A stretch of DNA of 64,000 nt from Pseudoflavonifractor intestinihominis (GCF_040096055.1 NZ_JBBMFK010000016.1:1-64000), one strand, 5' to 3'; counted from the first letter of the stretch, positions 43,735-52,943 are shown. Notes: generated by a model not told the origin, from the sequence alone. A program made the numbers and translations.

Positions 43735-44775
43735 TTACTCCGCCTCCAGGTACAGCAGGCACAGGGCCATGGTGTTCTTCAGGCCCTCCCAGTGGGTGCG
43801 CTCCATGCCGTGAGAGGCGTGGACGCCGGGGCCGATGAGGGCGGCCCGCACGTCGGCGCCGGCCCGCCAGGCCACAGTGGCGTCCGAGCTGTAGTGGGGG
43901 TAGATGTCCACGGCGTAGTCCACACTGCCCTGCTGGGCCAGGTTGACCAGCCGGGTCACCATGCCGTAGTCATAGGGCCCGCCGCTGTCCTTGGCGCAGA
44001 TGGACACCTGGTACTCGGTGCAGGTCAGGTCCAGGCCCACACAGCCCATATCCACGATGAGCAGTTCGTCCAGGTCGCGGGGCACGGTGGCGCCGCCGTG
44101 CCCCACCTCCTCGTGGACGGAGAAGATGAGGCGGGTGTCGTATCTGGGCTTCAGGTTCTGCTCATGGAGCACCTGCATCAGGGTGAGCAGGCAGGCGGCG
44201 GAGCCCTTGTCGTCGATGAAGCGGGACTTGAGGAAGCCGCTGGGCGTCACCACGGTCTTGGGGTCAAAGCAGACATAGTCCCCGGGGCGGATACCCAGGG
44301 CCTCCACGTCCTCCTTGGACTTGACCACCTCGTCAATGCGCACGGCCATGTTGTCCTCGTCCCGGGCCCGGGTGGAGGCGTCGTCGTAGACGTGGACGGC
44401 GGGGGACAGGGACAGGACGGTGCCGGTGTAGCGGCGGCCGTCCCGGGTGTAGATGGCGCAGTACTCCCCGTCCAGGGTGGGCAGAATGGGGCCGCCCACC
44501 CGGGTGATCTTCAGCTGGCCGTCGGCGGTAATGGACCGGACCATCAGCCCCAGGGTGTCCACGTGGGAACAGAGGGCCACCTTTTTTCCACTCTCCCGGC
44601 CCGGAATGTGGACGATCACATTGCCCTTGTTGGTCTGGGTGGTCTCATAGCCCAGTCGGGCGGCAAAGCCGTCGAGAAAGGCGGCCGCGGCCTGGGTGAA
44701 GCCGCTGGGGCTGTCGATGCCCAGCAGCTCCTGGGCATTCTCCATCACTTTATCCTGATACGCGGAAATATCCAT
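43735..44775 (-). CDS. M42 family metallopeptidase (glutamyl aminopeptidase type)
   Basis: A 346-residue di-zinc (or cobalt) aminopeptidase. Metal ligands are visible in CSHVDTLGLMV (His, Asp), SRFIDDKGSAACLL and FSVHEEVGHGGA (the Glu-Glu catalytic pair). The PDZ-like insertion of M42 enzymes is also present. These enzymes form dodecameric TET assemblies that trim peptides in the cytoplasm; an endoglucanase label is an older misannotation. The C-terminal end is duplicated at 43529-43594. Confidence 0.92.
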   Translation of the reverse strand: MDISAYQDKVMENAQELLGIDSPSGFTQAAAAFLDGFAARLGYETTQTNKGNVIVHIPGRESGKKVALCSHVDTLGLMVRSITADGQLKITRVGGPILPTLDGEYCAIYTRDGRRYTGTVLSLSPAVHVYDDASTRARDEDNMAVRIDEVVKSKEDVEALGIRPGDYVCFDPKTVVTPSGFLKSRFIDDKGSAACLLTLMQVLHEQNLKPRYDTRLIFSVHEEVGHGGATVPRDLDELLIVDMGCVGLDLTCTEYQVSICAKDSGGPYDYGMVTRLVNLAQQGSVDYAVDIYPHYSSDATVAWRAGADVRAALIGPGVHASHGMERTHWEGLKNTMALCLLYLEAE

Positions 44776-44857
44776 TGAAATCAGCTCCTCTGCTGTGATA
44801 TTCTTACCTGTACAGCATAGCGCCTAGGCGCGGAAATTTCAAGTGAGGCGACATTCC

Positions 44858-45334
44858 ATGGCTGAAGAAAAGACCAATGTGATGCGGGTCCTGGAGCAGA
44901 AGAAGATCCGCTATACCCCCCATACCTACCCCTGCCCCAACGGCGCGGTGGACGGCGTCACCGTGGCGCAGCTCATCGGCGCGGACGTGGAGCGGGTATA
45001 CAAGACCCTGGTGACCCGGGGCGCCAGCAAGCAGAACTATGTGTTTGTGGTGCCCGCCCTGGGCTCCCTGAACCTGAAGGCGGCGGCCAAGGCGGTGGGG
45101 GAGAAGTCCATTGAGATGATCCACCAGGCCGAGCTGCTCCCCCTCACCGGGTACGTCCACGGCGGCTGCTCCCCGGTGGGCATGAAGAAGCAGTTCAAGA
45201 CCGTCATCGACGAGAGCGCCCAGGGTCTGGAGACCATGATTGTCAGCGCGGGGAAGATCGGCTTCCAGGTGGAGCTTGCCCCGGCGGATCTGGCGGGCCT
45301 GGTACGGGCCCGGTTCGCGCCCATCAGCGGCTGA
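44858..45334 (+). CDS. ybaK: Cys-tRNA(Pro) deacylase, YbaK/EbsC family
   Basis: A 158-residue trans-editing protein that hydrolyses Cys mischarged on tRNA-Pro. The conserved core is YKTLVTRGASKQNYVFVVPALGSLNLKAAAK, with the catalytic Lys in KTL, and GCSPVGMKKQFKTVIDESA near the C-terminus. Length matches E. coli YbaK. The ATG at 44858 follows GTGAGG by about 9 nt; 44843 is a less likely upstream start. It diverges from the M42 peptidase. Confidence 0.93.
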   Translation: MAEEKTNVMRVLEQKKIRYTPHTYPCPNGAVDGVTVAQLIGADVERVYKTLVTRGASKQNYVFVVPALGSLNLKAAAKAVGEKSIEMIHQAELLPLTGYVHGGCSPVGMKKQFKTVIDESAQGLETMIVSAGKIGFQVELAPADLAGLVRARFAPISG

Positions 45335-45351
45335 GCGCATTTTATCCCATC

Positions 45352-45388
45352 AAACAGGGCCTGCGGCTGTGCCGCAGGCCCTGTTTTG
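45352..45388. terminator. bidirectional terminator
   Basis: AAACAGGGCCTGCGGC, loop TGT, GCCGCAGGCCCTGTTTT, between the ybaK and CmpB-type genes. Confidence 0.85.
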
Positions 45389-46282
45389 TTATTTCTCCTC
45401 TCGCTCGCTCCTGCGGACGGCCAGCCGGGCCTTGATCTGCTCCAGGGCCTCGCCGTGGCGAACCGACTTCATATCGGGGAAGGCCTTGAGCAGGCGCTTC
45501 TGACCGAAGCGGTAGGTGGATAGCAGCTCCTCGTTGGCGGCGCGCAGCTCGGCCAGGGCGGCCTCCCGGCGGCGGAGGGCCTCCTCCCGGACGGCCCGCA
45601 GCTTGGCCTGCTCCTCCGCCCGCTGGGCCCGCCGCTCCCCGGCGGACTCCTTCAGGGCCTCTCCCTTCTCGGAGACGGCCAGGGTGGTGTCGGCCAGCCG
45701 CTCGCCCAGGCTGTCCGACACCTCGTGGATCTTGGCGGCCAGCTCCTCCAGCTGGCGCAGGCGCTTGTTCAGGCCCACCACCGTGGCCACGGTGGCCGCC
45801 AGATCGGACAGGATCAGGGCGGTGAACACCGCCAGCAGCACCACCCCCAGAGTGTGGGGGATGGCGGCGGCAAAGGAGGCCACCATGGGGTGGATCACGT
45901 CCATGATGAGCAGGCAGGCCAGGCCCCACACCAGGGAGAACAGCAGGCACACGTACCCGTTCAGATTAAAGGGCATTTTGGAGTAGTCCCACCACTTCTG
46001 GTGGAAGACCTTCTCCAGCACAAAGCCGGTGAGCCACTCCAGGGCGGTGGTGAGGAGCACCGAGCACAGGAACAGGAGGAACACATTGTCCTTCACCGGG
46101 GTGAGCAGGCCCACCACCAGCACCACGCCGAAGCCGTAGATGGGGCAGAGGGGGCCGTTGAGGAAGCCCCGGTTGACGAACTTTCCCGACTTGGCCGCCG
46201 CAAAGCACACCTCGCAGCACCAGCCCAGGAAGGCATAGAGGAAAAAGTACCACATGTATTCGTAGCAGATATCCCAGTTCAT
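45389..46282 (-). CDS. CmpB-type (putative ABC transporter) membrane protein with coiled-coil tail
   Basis: 297 residues. The N-terminal ~165 residues are the polytopic ABC_trans_CmpB family: YMWYFFLYAFLGWCCEVCFAA, NRGFLNGPLCPIYGFG and KWWDYSKMPFNLNGYVCLLFSLVWG. The C-terminal ~130 residues are a charged helical coiled coil rich in Arg, Glu and Ala (EEALRRREAALAELRAANEEL). No ATPase partner is beside it, so the transporter name is only a family label. Function is unknown. Confidence 0.85.
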   Translation of the reverse strand: MNWDICYEYMWYFFLYAFLGWCCEVCFAAAKSGKFVNRGFLNGPLCPIYGFGVVLVVGLLTPVKDNVFLLFLCSVLLTTALEWLTGFVLEKVFHQKWWDYSKMPFNLNGYVCLLFSLVWGLACLLIMDVIHPMVASFAAAIPHTLGVVLLAVFTALILSDLAATVATVVGLNKRLRQLEELAAKIHEVSDSLGERLADTTLAVSEKGEALKESAGERRAQRAEEQAKLRAVREEALRRREAALAELRAANEELLSTYRFGQKRLLKAFPDMKSVRHGEALEQIKARLAVRRSEREEK

Positions 46283-46431
46283 TTCTTTCCCGCTTTCCCC
46301 GGGTCGCGGCCCGGCCGAAAAATTTTCCCACCTGATTTCCCCTCTTTGGGGAACCTTTGGTTTTTTCCTTCGTCTATATGGCTGTGAAAGGGGACGGCGC
46401 GTCCCTGAAAACCGTATAAAGGAGCATTACG

Positions 46432-47268
46432 ATGAAGAAAGCTGCCGCTCTGGGCCTGTCCCTGGCCCTCACTGCATCCATGACCCTGCCCGCTCTGGCC
46501 GCGGAGGCCATGCCCATCTCCGCCAAGGCCGGCTACGACACCGCCATCACCCTCAACGGCCAGGTGCTGGACACCAGCGCCATCCCCGCCGTGGACGGCG
46601 AGAACCTGATCCCCATGCGCCTGGTGGCTGAGAACGACCACGGCTCCGCCAGCTGGTTCCCCGAGGAGAACACCGGCTGGTTCTACCTGGACGGCGGCAA
46701 CATCACCGTCAACTTCGCCGACAACACCGTCACCGTGGGCGACGAGCTGGTGAAGGGCAAGGCCCAGGTGGTCAGCGGCGTGACCTTCCTGTCCGCCAGC
46801 GTGCTGGAGCTCTTTGAGGGCTACGACGTGGCCGTGGCCGAGGACGGCTCCATCGCCATCACCACCCCCAACGGCACGCCCCTTGTCCAGGGCGCCTACA
46901 CCATCCAGGAGGCCGCCGGCATCGCCGTGGGCATGAAGACCGGCCTGGACGTGCTGGTGGAGAACTACGGCGTGCCCCAGGGTGCGCTGGAGGAGGGCGT
47001 GGCCTTCCTGCCCATGATCACCTCTCCCGACACCGTCATCCTGGGCAAGCTGGCCGAGGGCGCCGATGTGGACGCCGTGAAGGAGGCCTTTGAGGCCTAC
47101 CGCCAGAGCCAGGAGGACACCTTCTCCTGGTACCTGAGCCAGAACCTGCCCAAGGTGCAGAACGCCCGCACCGTGGTGGACGGGGACTACATCCTCTTTG
47201 TCATCGGCGAAAACCCCGACGCCGCCGAGGAGGCCTTCCACACCTTCGTGGCCGCTCAGAACGCCTGA
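46432..47268 (+). CDS. secreted copper-amine-oxidase-N / DUF4358 protein
   Basis: 278 residues. Signal peptide (KKAAALGLSLALTASMTLPALAAEA), then a copper-amine-oxidase N-terminal-like domain (ITLNGQVLDTSAIPAVDGENLIPMRLVAEN...), used in Clostridia as a wall- or peptide-binding module. The C-terminal ~110 residues resemble DUF4358 (AVKEAFEAYRQSQEDTFSWYLSQNLPKVQNARTVVDGDYILFVIG). No catalytic residue stands out. An AAAGGAG box precedes the ATG. It is monocistronic. Confidence 0.85.
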   Translation: MKKAAALGLSLALTASMTLPALAAEAMPISAKAGYDTAITLNGQVLDTSAIPAVDGENLIPMRLVAENDHGSASWFPEENTGWFYLDGGNITVNFADNTVTVGDELVKGKAQVVSGVTFLSASVLELFEGYDVAVAEDGSIAITTPNGTPLVQGAYTIQEAAGIAVGMKTGLDVLVENYGVPQGALEEGVAFLPMITSPDTVILGKLAEGADVDAVKEAFEAYRQSQEDTFSWYLSQNLPKVQNARTVVDGDYILFVIGENPDAAEEAFHTFVAAQNA

Positions 47269-47286
47269 GCCTTTTATACCCGAATG

Positions 47287-47326
47287 ACCCCCGCCGGCCA
47301 CAGGCCGGCGGGGGTTTCGTTTTTTC
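47287..47326 (+). terminator. terminator after the DUF4358 protein gene
   Basis: ACCCCCGCCGGCC, loop ACA, GGCCGGCGGGGGT, then TTCGTTTTTTC. Confidence 0.85.
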
Positions 47327-47338
47327 TGTGTTTCTTTC

Positions 47339-49213
47339 TCAGCTGTTGAGCATGGCCATGAATTCCTCGCCGGTGATGGTCTCCTTCTCCAGCAGGTAGG
47401 CGGCCAGCTTGTGGAGCTGGTCCTCGTGCTCTTTGAGTAGACGGCGGGCCTTGTCGTGGGCGTTCTTCACCGTCTCCACCACCAGGGCGTCCACCCGGGA
47501 GGCGGTGTCCGCCGCGCAGGTCAGGGAGGCGTCGCCCCCCAGGTACTTGTTCTGCACCGTCTCCAGGGCCACCATGTCGAACTCGTCGGTCATGCCGTAC
47601 CGGGTCACCATGGCCCGGGAGAGCTTGGTGGCCTGCTCGATGTCGTTGGAGGCGCCGGTGGTCATGTTGTCCGGCCCGAAGATCAGCTCCTCGGCGGCCC
47701 GGCCGCCGGTGAGGGTGGCGATCTTGTTGGTCAGCTCGGTGCGGCTCATGAGGGACTTCTCCCCCTGCTCCACCTGCATGGTGTACCCCAGGGCGCCGGA
47801 GGTGCGGGGGATGATGGTGATCTTGGTCACCGGGGCGGAGTGGGTCTGGAGGGCGGCCACCAGGGCGTGGCCGATCTCGTGGTAGGCCACGATCTTCTTC
47901 TCCTCCGGGGAGATGACCGCGTTCTTCCGCTGAGCGCCGGCGATGACGGTCTCCACGCTCTCCTCCAGGTCGGCCTGGGTCACGGTCTTGCGGCCCATGC
48001 GCACCGCCCGGAGGGCGCCCTCGTTGATGATGTTGGCCAGCTCGGCGCCCGAGGCGCCGGCGGTGGCCCGGGCAATGGCATCCCAGTCCACGTCGGCGTC
48101 CAGATGGACGTCCTTGCCGTGGACCTTCAGGATGGCGATACGGCCCTGGAGGTCGGGCAGCTCCACGGGCACCCGCCGGTCAAACCGGCCGGGCCGCAGC
48201 AGGGCGGGGTCCAGGGACTCGGGCCGGTTGGTGGCCGCCAGCAGCACCACGCCCTTCCGGCCGTCAAAGCCGTCCATCTCGGCCAGCAGCTGGTTCAGGG
48301 TCTGCTCCCGCTCGTCGTTGCCGCCCACACCGGCGCCGTCCCGCTTCTTGCCGATGGCGTCGATCTCGTCGATGAACACGATGCAGGGGGCCTTCTCATT
48401 GGCCTGCTTGAACAGGTCCCGGACCTTGGCCGCGCCCATGCCCACGAACATCTCCACAAACTCCGAGCCGGAGATGGAGAAGAAGGGCACCTTGGCCTCT
48501 CCCGCCACGGCCTTGGCCAGCAGGGTCTTGCCGGTGCCCGGAGGGCCCACCAGCAGCACGCCCTTGGGCAGCTTGGCGCCGATGGCGGCGTACTTCTCCG
48601 GCTCGTGGAGGAAGTCCACCACCTCCATCAGGGACTCCTTGGCCTCGTCCTGTCCGGCCACGTCGGCAAAGGTGACGCCGGTGGCCTTCTCCTCCACGTA
48701 GATCTTGGCCCCCGACTTGCCGAAGGTCATGGCGTTGCCCATGCCGCCGGGCATACCGCCGCCCATCCGCTTGACCATCCACCGGGACAGCAGCTCGCCG
48801 ATGACCAGGAAGAACACGATGGGCAGCACCCAGCTCACCACAAAGCTCAGCAGCGGGGAGGCCTGGGTGGGGATGGAGGCGGCGAAGTGGATGTCCGGGT
48901 CGCTGCGCAGCTGCTGGAGCAGCCGCTGGCCGTCGTCGGGCCACGGGCCGGTCTTATAGTACCCCTCGTTGCCCTGGTCGTCGGTGGCGATGAAGACGAT
49001 CTGCTGTTCCTCCGTCTCCCAGGCCACGTCGCTGACCTGGCCGTTGTCCACCATGGTGAGGAACTGGTCGTAGCTGACCTCCACCACCTGCTTGTCCAGT
49101 ACCGAGGGGAACAGCAGCGCGTTGAGCAGCATGACCACCACCATGGCGATGATATAGTAAAAAATCAGCGGTTTCTTGGGGGGTGTGGGCTTGGTGTCTT
49201 TCACTTCCTGCAT
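47339..49213 (-). CDS. ftsH: ATP-dependent zinc metalloprotease FtsH (second copy)
   Basis: 624 residues. TM helix (PLIFYYIIAMVVVMLLNALLF), an extracytoplasmic domain, a second TM helix, AAA+ domain with GPPGTGKT, FIDEIDAIGKKRDG and GRFDRRVPVELPD, then the peptidase domain with HEIGH (445-449). It ends soon after the peptidase domain, without the acidic tail of the 33-kb copy. The two differ across their N-termini and periplasmic domains, so they are paralogues rather than a recent duplication. I chose the ATG at 49213 because AAGGAGG is 8 nt upstream. Confidence 0.95.
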   Translation of the reverse strand: MQEVKDTKPTPPKKPLIFYYIIAMVVVMLLNALLFPSVLDKQVVEVSYDQFLTMVDNGQVSDVAWETEEQQIVFIATDDQGNEGYYKTGPWPDDGQRLLQQLRSDPDIHFAASIPTQASPLLSFVVSWVLPIVFFLVIGELLSRWMVKRMGGGMPGGMGNAMTFGKSGAKIYVEEKATGVTFADVAGQDEAKESLMEVVDFLHEPEKYAAIGAKLPKGVLLVGPPGTGKTLLAKAVAGEAKVPFFSISGSEFVEMFVGMGAAKVRDLFKQANEKAPCIVFIDEIDAIGKKRDGAGVGGNDEREQTLNQLLAEMDGFDGRKGVVLLAATNRPESLDPALLRPGRFDRRVPVELPDLQGRIAILKVHGKDVHLDADVDWDAIARATAGASGAELANIINEGALRAVRMGRKTVTQADLEESVETVIAGAQRKNAVISPEEKKIVAYHEIGHALVAALQTHSAPVTKITIIPRTSGALGYTMQVEQGEKSLMSRTELTNKIATLTGGRAAEELIFGPDNMTTGASNDIEQATKLSRAMVTRYGMTDEFDMVALETVQNKYLGGDASLTCAADTASRVDALVVETVKNAHDKARRLLKEHEDQLHKLAAYLLEKETITGEEFMAMLNS

Positions 49214-49549
49214 CTCAATGCCTCCTTCTGTCGGCTCGCTTCTATTGGCGCGTTTTATTTTTACACGAAATAAAATATTCTTTCCTGACCGGAAATTCAA
49301 TAAAAAAAGTGTGAACATTCCCCGCTTTTTGCGTTACAATCTCTTCGTTTTGGGCAAATAGGCCTCCGCAGCTGGGATAGGCTTCCAGCCATATGTCCCT
49401 CTTCCGTCTCTTCGGCCCAAAATTCCCCGAATCTTCCCTCTCTGCCCGCCTTTTTCCCCCTATATGTTGTGCAAAATGCGGCTGTCATTTTCCCTTTTCC
49501 GGGGGTATAATGGAATCCACAAAATCGGGCTTGGAAAGGGCTGGCTGAC
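49214..49549. other. 336-nt divergent intergenic region
   Basis: AT-rich in its first half (49250-49310, with A-runs) and holding the divergent promoters of the second ftsH and the DUF1275 gene. A plus-strand candidate is CTGTCA (49482-49487), an 18-nt spacer and TATAAT (49506-49511). No small gene was seen. Confidence 0.5.
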
Positions 49550-50287
49550 TTGAATACGCAGAGCAAACAAGAGAACGAGCAACATTTTCTCACCTGTGAA
49601 CGGGACTGGGTCTACTTCACCCTGATCGCCGTGGCGGGCTTCTGGGGCGCATACACCTTCCTGCTGCGGGGCGGCGTATTCTGCAACGCCCAGACCAGCA
49701 ACGTGGTCCTCATGGGCCTGGCCCTGGGTTCCGGGGAGTGGAGCAAGGGCCTGTACTATCTGGTACCCATCTCGGCCTATGTGCTGGGCTCCGTGGTGTC
49801 CGAGCTGGCCCCCAACCCCATCAAACACCGCTTTGCCATCCGGTGGGACACCATCCTGATGCTCATCGAGATGGTGGCCATGCTGTGCCTGGGCTTTGTG
49901 CCCGAGTCCGCCCCCGCCCAGATCTGCCAGGTGGTCATCAACTTCCTGGCCTCCATGCAGTACAACACCTTCCGCCAGGCCGAGGGCATCCCCGTGGCCA
50001 CCACCTTCACCACCAACCATATCCGCCAGATCGGCGTGGGCCTGGCCAAGGAGTTCCACCACCGCCATTCCCCCGACAAGTCCCACCGGAAAAAGCTGGC
50101 CACCCACGCGGGTATGCTGCTCTTCTTCGCCACGGGCGTGATCGTGGGCACCATCTTCTGCCACCTGCTGGTGGGCAGGGCCATCTGGGTGACCATTATC
50201 CCCCTGGGTGTTGTCTTTATCAAGCTGCTCCACGCCGACCTGACCACCGAGAAGAGTATGGTGGAGCAAAAGCCCTCCGGCCATTGA
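49550..50287 (+). CDS. DUF1275 (YoaK-like) membrane protein
   Basis: A 245-residue protein with about six TM helices. The DUF1275 pattern is clear: GFWGAYTFLLRGGVFCNAQTSNVVLMGLAL and NFLASMQYNTFRQAEGIPVATTFTTNHIRQIG. The role is unknown; the family is often linked to small-molecule or stress functions. The start is TTG at 49550 with AAAGGG 9 nt upstream. It is monocistronic, ending at the hairpin at 50340-50380. Confidence 0.9.
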   Translation: MNTQSKQENEQHFLTCERDWVYFTLIAVAGFWGAYTFLLRGGVFCNAQTSNVVLMGLALGSGEWSKGLYYLVPISAYVLGSVVSELAPNPIKHRFAIRWDTILMLIEMVAMLCLGFVPESAPAQICQVVINFLASMQYNTFRQAEGIPVATTFTTNHIRQIGVGLAKEFHHRHSPDKSHRKKLATHAGMLLFFATGVIVGTIFCHLLVGRAIWVTIIPLGVVFIKLLHADLTTEKSMVEQKPSGH

Positions 50288-50339
50288 TTGCCCCCACAAT
50301 CAGGAATAGAAGCGCGCAGCTGTATACGGAAATATGACG

Positions 50340-50383
50340 CGGCAGCTTCCCTCGTACCCGGGGAAGCTGCCGTTTTCTTTTTT
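50340..50383 (+). terminator. terminator of the DUF1275 gene
   Basis: CGGCAGCTTCCC, a 9-nt loop, GGGAAGCTGCCG, then TTTTCTTTTTT. Confidence 0.85.
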
Positions 50384-50527
50384 ATATCGGCTGCACAGTC
50401 TGCTTCCGTCTGCACACTTTTGAACGGGATAAGGTCCGTTGGATGGAAAAGGCGGACATGTCCTGTTATACTGTATAAAATCACACAACCGCGCAACAGG
50501 AACATTACCGAAAGGGAGAAAATCGTC

Positions 50528-51418
50528 GTGCCTGTCATCGTAGACCAACATATGCGTGAGCGGATCACCCATGAAGCAGCCCTTTTCCCCATCAGCTATT
50601 TTGAAAATGAGCTCTCTGAACTTCCCAACTGGGAAGGCCCTTTGCACTGGCACCCGGATTTTGAGATCGCCAGAGCAGAAATCGCTGCGTTGGATTACCA
50701 GGTAGGGCAGAAACACATCCTGTTGCAGCCCGGGGACAGCCTGCTGGTAAACGGCAATCTGCTGCATGGTGTGAGGCAGATTGCCGGCGATATGCCCGAC
50801 CCTTTGCCGGCCATTGTTTTTTCCGGCACCTTGATTGCCCCCGAAACCAGTACGATCTATCAAAAATATATTGCACCGATTGGGGATTGTGGGTCATTGC
50901 CCTTTATTGTGTTCCGGCGGCAAGACGATTGGTGCGGCGAGATCCACTGCCTGCTGGATGAAATATTTACTTGCCTGAAACAGCGCACCGGCTGCTATGA
51001 AATGGTGGTGCAGCGCGGCCTGAATCGTCTGCTCGAATGTCTGTTCCGCCGCTTTGATGCACTGCCGAAATCCCAGGCCACCCGCATACAGCTCCGCACA
51101 CAGGTGCGTGTGCAGAAAATGTTGTCCTACATCTATACGCATTATGCCGAGCCCATCACATTTACGGACATTGCCGAGGCGGCCAGCATCAGCCGGAGCG
51201 AGGCCGCACGCTGCTTTCATGAATATATGGATTGTTCTCCGGTGAACGCATTGATCCGTTATCGGCTTCAAACCGCGCACAGGCTGCTGCATGATGCATC
51301 CCTGACGGTTCAGGAAATAAGTGCGGCCTGCGGTTTCCGCTCCGCCAACTATTTTGGCCGTCAGTTCCGGCAAATCTACGGATATACGCCGGGCCATGTC
51401 CGCAGTTTGGAAAGATAG
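50528..51418 (+). CDS. AraC family transcriptional regulator (cupin sensor)
   Basis: About 296 residues. An N-terminal cupin domain with the HWHPDFEI motif is followed by an AraC DNA-binding domain: FTDIAEAASISRSEAARCFHEYMDCSPVNALIRYRL and VQEISAACGFRSANYFGRQFRQIYGYTPGHVRS. I chose GTG 50528 with AAGGGAG about 10 nt upstream. This gene and the next are visibly richer in A/T third positions than the rest of the window, suggesting recent acquisition. The MFS transporter 120 nt downstream is the likely target. Confidence 0.9.
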   Translation: MPVIVDQHMRERITHEAALFPISYFENELSELPNWEGPLHWHPDFEIARAEIAALDYQVGQKHILLQPGDSLLVNGNLLHGVRQIAGDMPDPLPAIVFSGTLIAPETSTIYQKYIAPIGDCGSLPFIVFRRQDDWCGEIHCLLDEIFTCLKQRTGCYEMVVQRGLNRLLECLFRRFDALPKSQATRIQLRTQVRVQKMLSYIYTHYAEPITFTDIAEAASISRSEAARCFHEYMDCSPVNALIRYRLQTAHRLLHDASLTVQEISAACGFRSANYFGRQFRQIYGYTPGHVRSLER

Positions 51419-51444
51419 TGCTATGTTTTGACGGTATTATCCCT

Positions 51445-51478
51445 TATGGCACACTGATTTTGCTGTTATAATGCCATA
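51445..51478. promoter_or_regulatory. inverted repeat around the MFS gene -10 box
   Basis: TATGGCA (51445-51451) and TGCCATA (51472-51478) overlap a TATAAT at 51467-51472. It is a candidate site for the adjacent AraC-type regulator. Confidence 0.45.
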
Positions 51479-51538
51479 CGGCACGTCCCAGCAGGGGATG
51501 GCGCCGAAATCTGTACAGCCTATCAGGAAGGAACTGCC

Positions 51539-52738
51539 ATGACCGTTACACTCAACTATCGAAAGACACTGCGGGCCTGTTATCTTGGTTACGTAACACA
51601 AGCGATCTGCGCGAACTTTGCGCCGCTGCTTTTTTTGACCTTTCAAAAAACATACAGCATCTCACTGGGTGAAATTGCACTGATTCCCACTGTGTTTTTC
51701 CTGACGCAGCTGGTGATCGACTTTGCCGCCGCCGAATTTGTGGACAGAGTCGGTTATCGCGCCTGTGTGATCGTATCGCATATCTTGTCTGCGGCAGGAC
51801 TGGTCATGCTGACATTTTTGCCGGATATCCTCCCTGTCCCGTTTCTGGGAATCCTGATCTCCGTTATGGTCTATGCCGTCAGCAGCGGCCTGATCGAAGT
51901 CCTGATCAGTCCGATTGTGGAGGCATGCCCATTTGAACACAAAGAGAGCCGGATGAGTCTGCTGCACTCTTTTTACTGCTGGGGAATGGTGGCCGTGGTC
52001 CTGGGATCGACACTGTTCTTTGCCCTGTTCGGCCTGGAAAACTGGCGGATTCTCACCCTGCTGTGGGCGCTCATCCCGTTTTGCAATATTTTTAACTTCC
52101 TCACTTGTCCCATAGCGCGGCTGGTCGAAAACGGAGCGGGCGCGGGTGTAAGAACCTTGCTTCGCTTGCCCGTATTTTGGCTTTTGATCCTTTTGATGGC
52201 CTGCTCCGGAGCCGCAGAAAACGCAATGGCACAGTGGGCATCTGCCTTTACGGAAGCCGCAATCGGGGTCCCCAAGACAATCGGCGACCTTGCAGGGCCG
52301 TGCCTTTTTGCAGCCCTTATGGGCGTGTCCCGTGTACTTTGCGCCAGAATGAGCCGCAAAGTGGAGCTCAGGAATCTTATGCTGGTATGCGGTGTCCTGT
52401 GTGTAGGCTGCTATCTGCTGGCATCCCTGTCGCTGTCCCCGATTTTGGGGTTGGCAGGCTGTGCGCTGTGCGGATTTTCCGTTGGAATCATGTGGCCGGG
52501 AACCATCAGCATTTCTTCTCAGGCCTGTCCTGCGGGCGGCACTGCCATGTTTGCGTTTCTGGCGCTGGCGGGCGACCTCGGCGGAACCTTAGGCCCGATG
52601 TCTGTGGGCGTCGTCTCCGGTCTGGCCGACGGTGATCTGAAAAAAGGGTTTCTTGCCGCCGCCGTTTTCCCGGTCGTATTGGTGTTGGGATTGGCCGTAT
52701 TAAAAAGAAAAAGTCGAAAAAGCCGCCCTGAAGCGTGA
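51539..52738 (+). CDS. MFS transporter
   Basis: A 399-residue transporter with 12 TM helices in two halves. The N-terminal half has FAPLLFLTFQKTYSISLGEI and the loop-2/3 region VDRVGYRACVIVSH, the latter matching the conserved D-R-x-G MFS motif. It resembles sugar or drug MFS proteins, but the substrate is unknown. Codon use is AT-richer than its neighbours. It follows the AraC regulator on the same strand, with its own -10 box. Confidence 0.9.
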   Translation: MTVTLNYRKTLRACYLGYVTQAICANFAPLLFLTFQKTYSISLGEIALIPTVFFLTQLVIDFAAAEFVDRVGYRACVIVSHILSAAGLVMLTFLPDILPVPFLGILISVMVYAVSSGLIEVLISPIVEACPFEHKESRMSLLHSFYCWGMVAVVLGSTLFFALFGLENWRILTLLWALIPFCNIFNFLTCPIARLVENGAGAGVRTLLRLPVFWLLILLMACSGAAENAMAQWASAFTEAAIGVPKTIGDLAGPCLFAALMGVSRVLCARMSRKVELRNLMLVCGVLCVGCYLLASLSLSPILGLAGCALCGFSVGIMWPGTISISSQACPAGGTAMFAFLALAGDLGGTLGPMSVGVVSGLADGDLKKGFLAAAVFPVVLVLGLAVLKRKSRKSRPEA

Positions 52739-52943
52739 ACTGGCGCCCCCGGCCAGAGGCATGGGCAGGCCGTCGGGAAAGCGGCTCCCAGCGGGCGGCG
52801 AGGGGGCGCTGCCCAGCCAATTTATCGCGGAAATAAATTTCTTTTGGAACTGCGGTGTGAAAGCGCGTCTGAATGTGGTAAAATCAAAATACCGCAATCA
52901 CATTTTCCCATGGTTTGCAGGCTTATGAAGGGATATAAATGAG

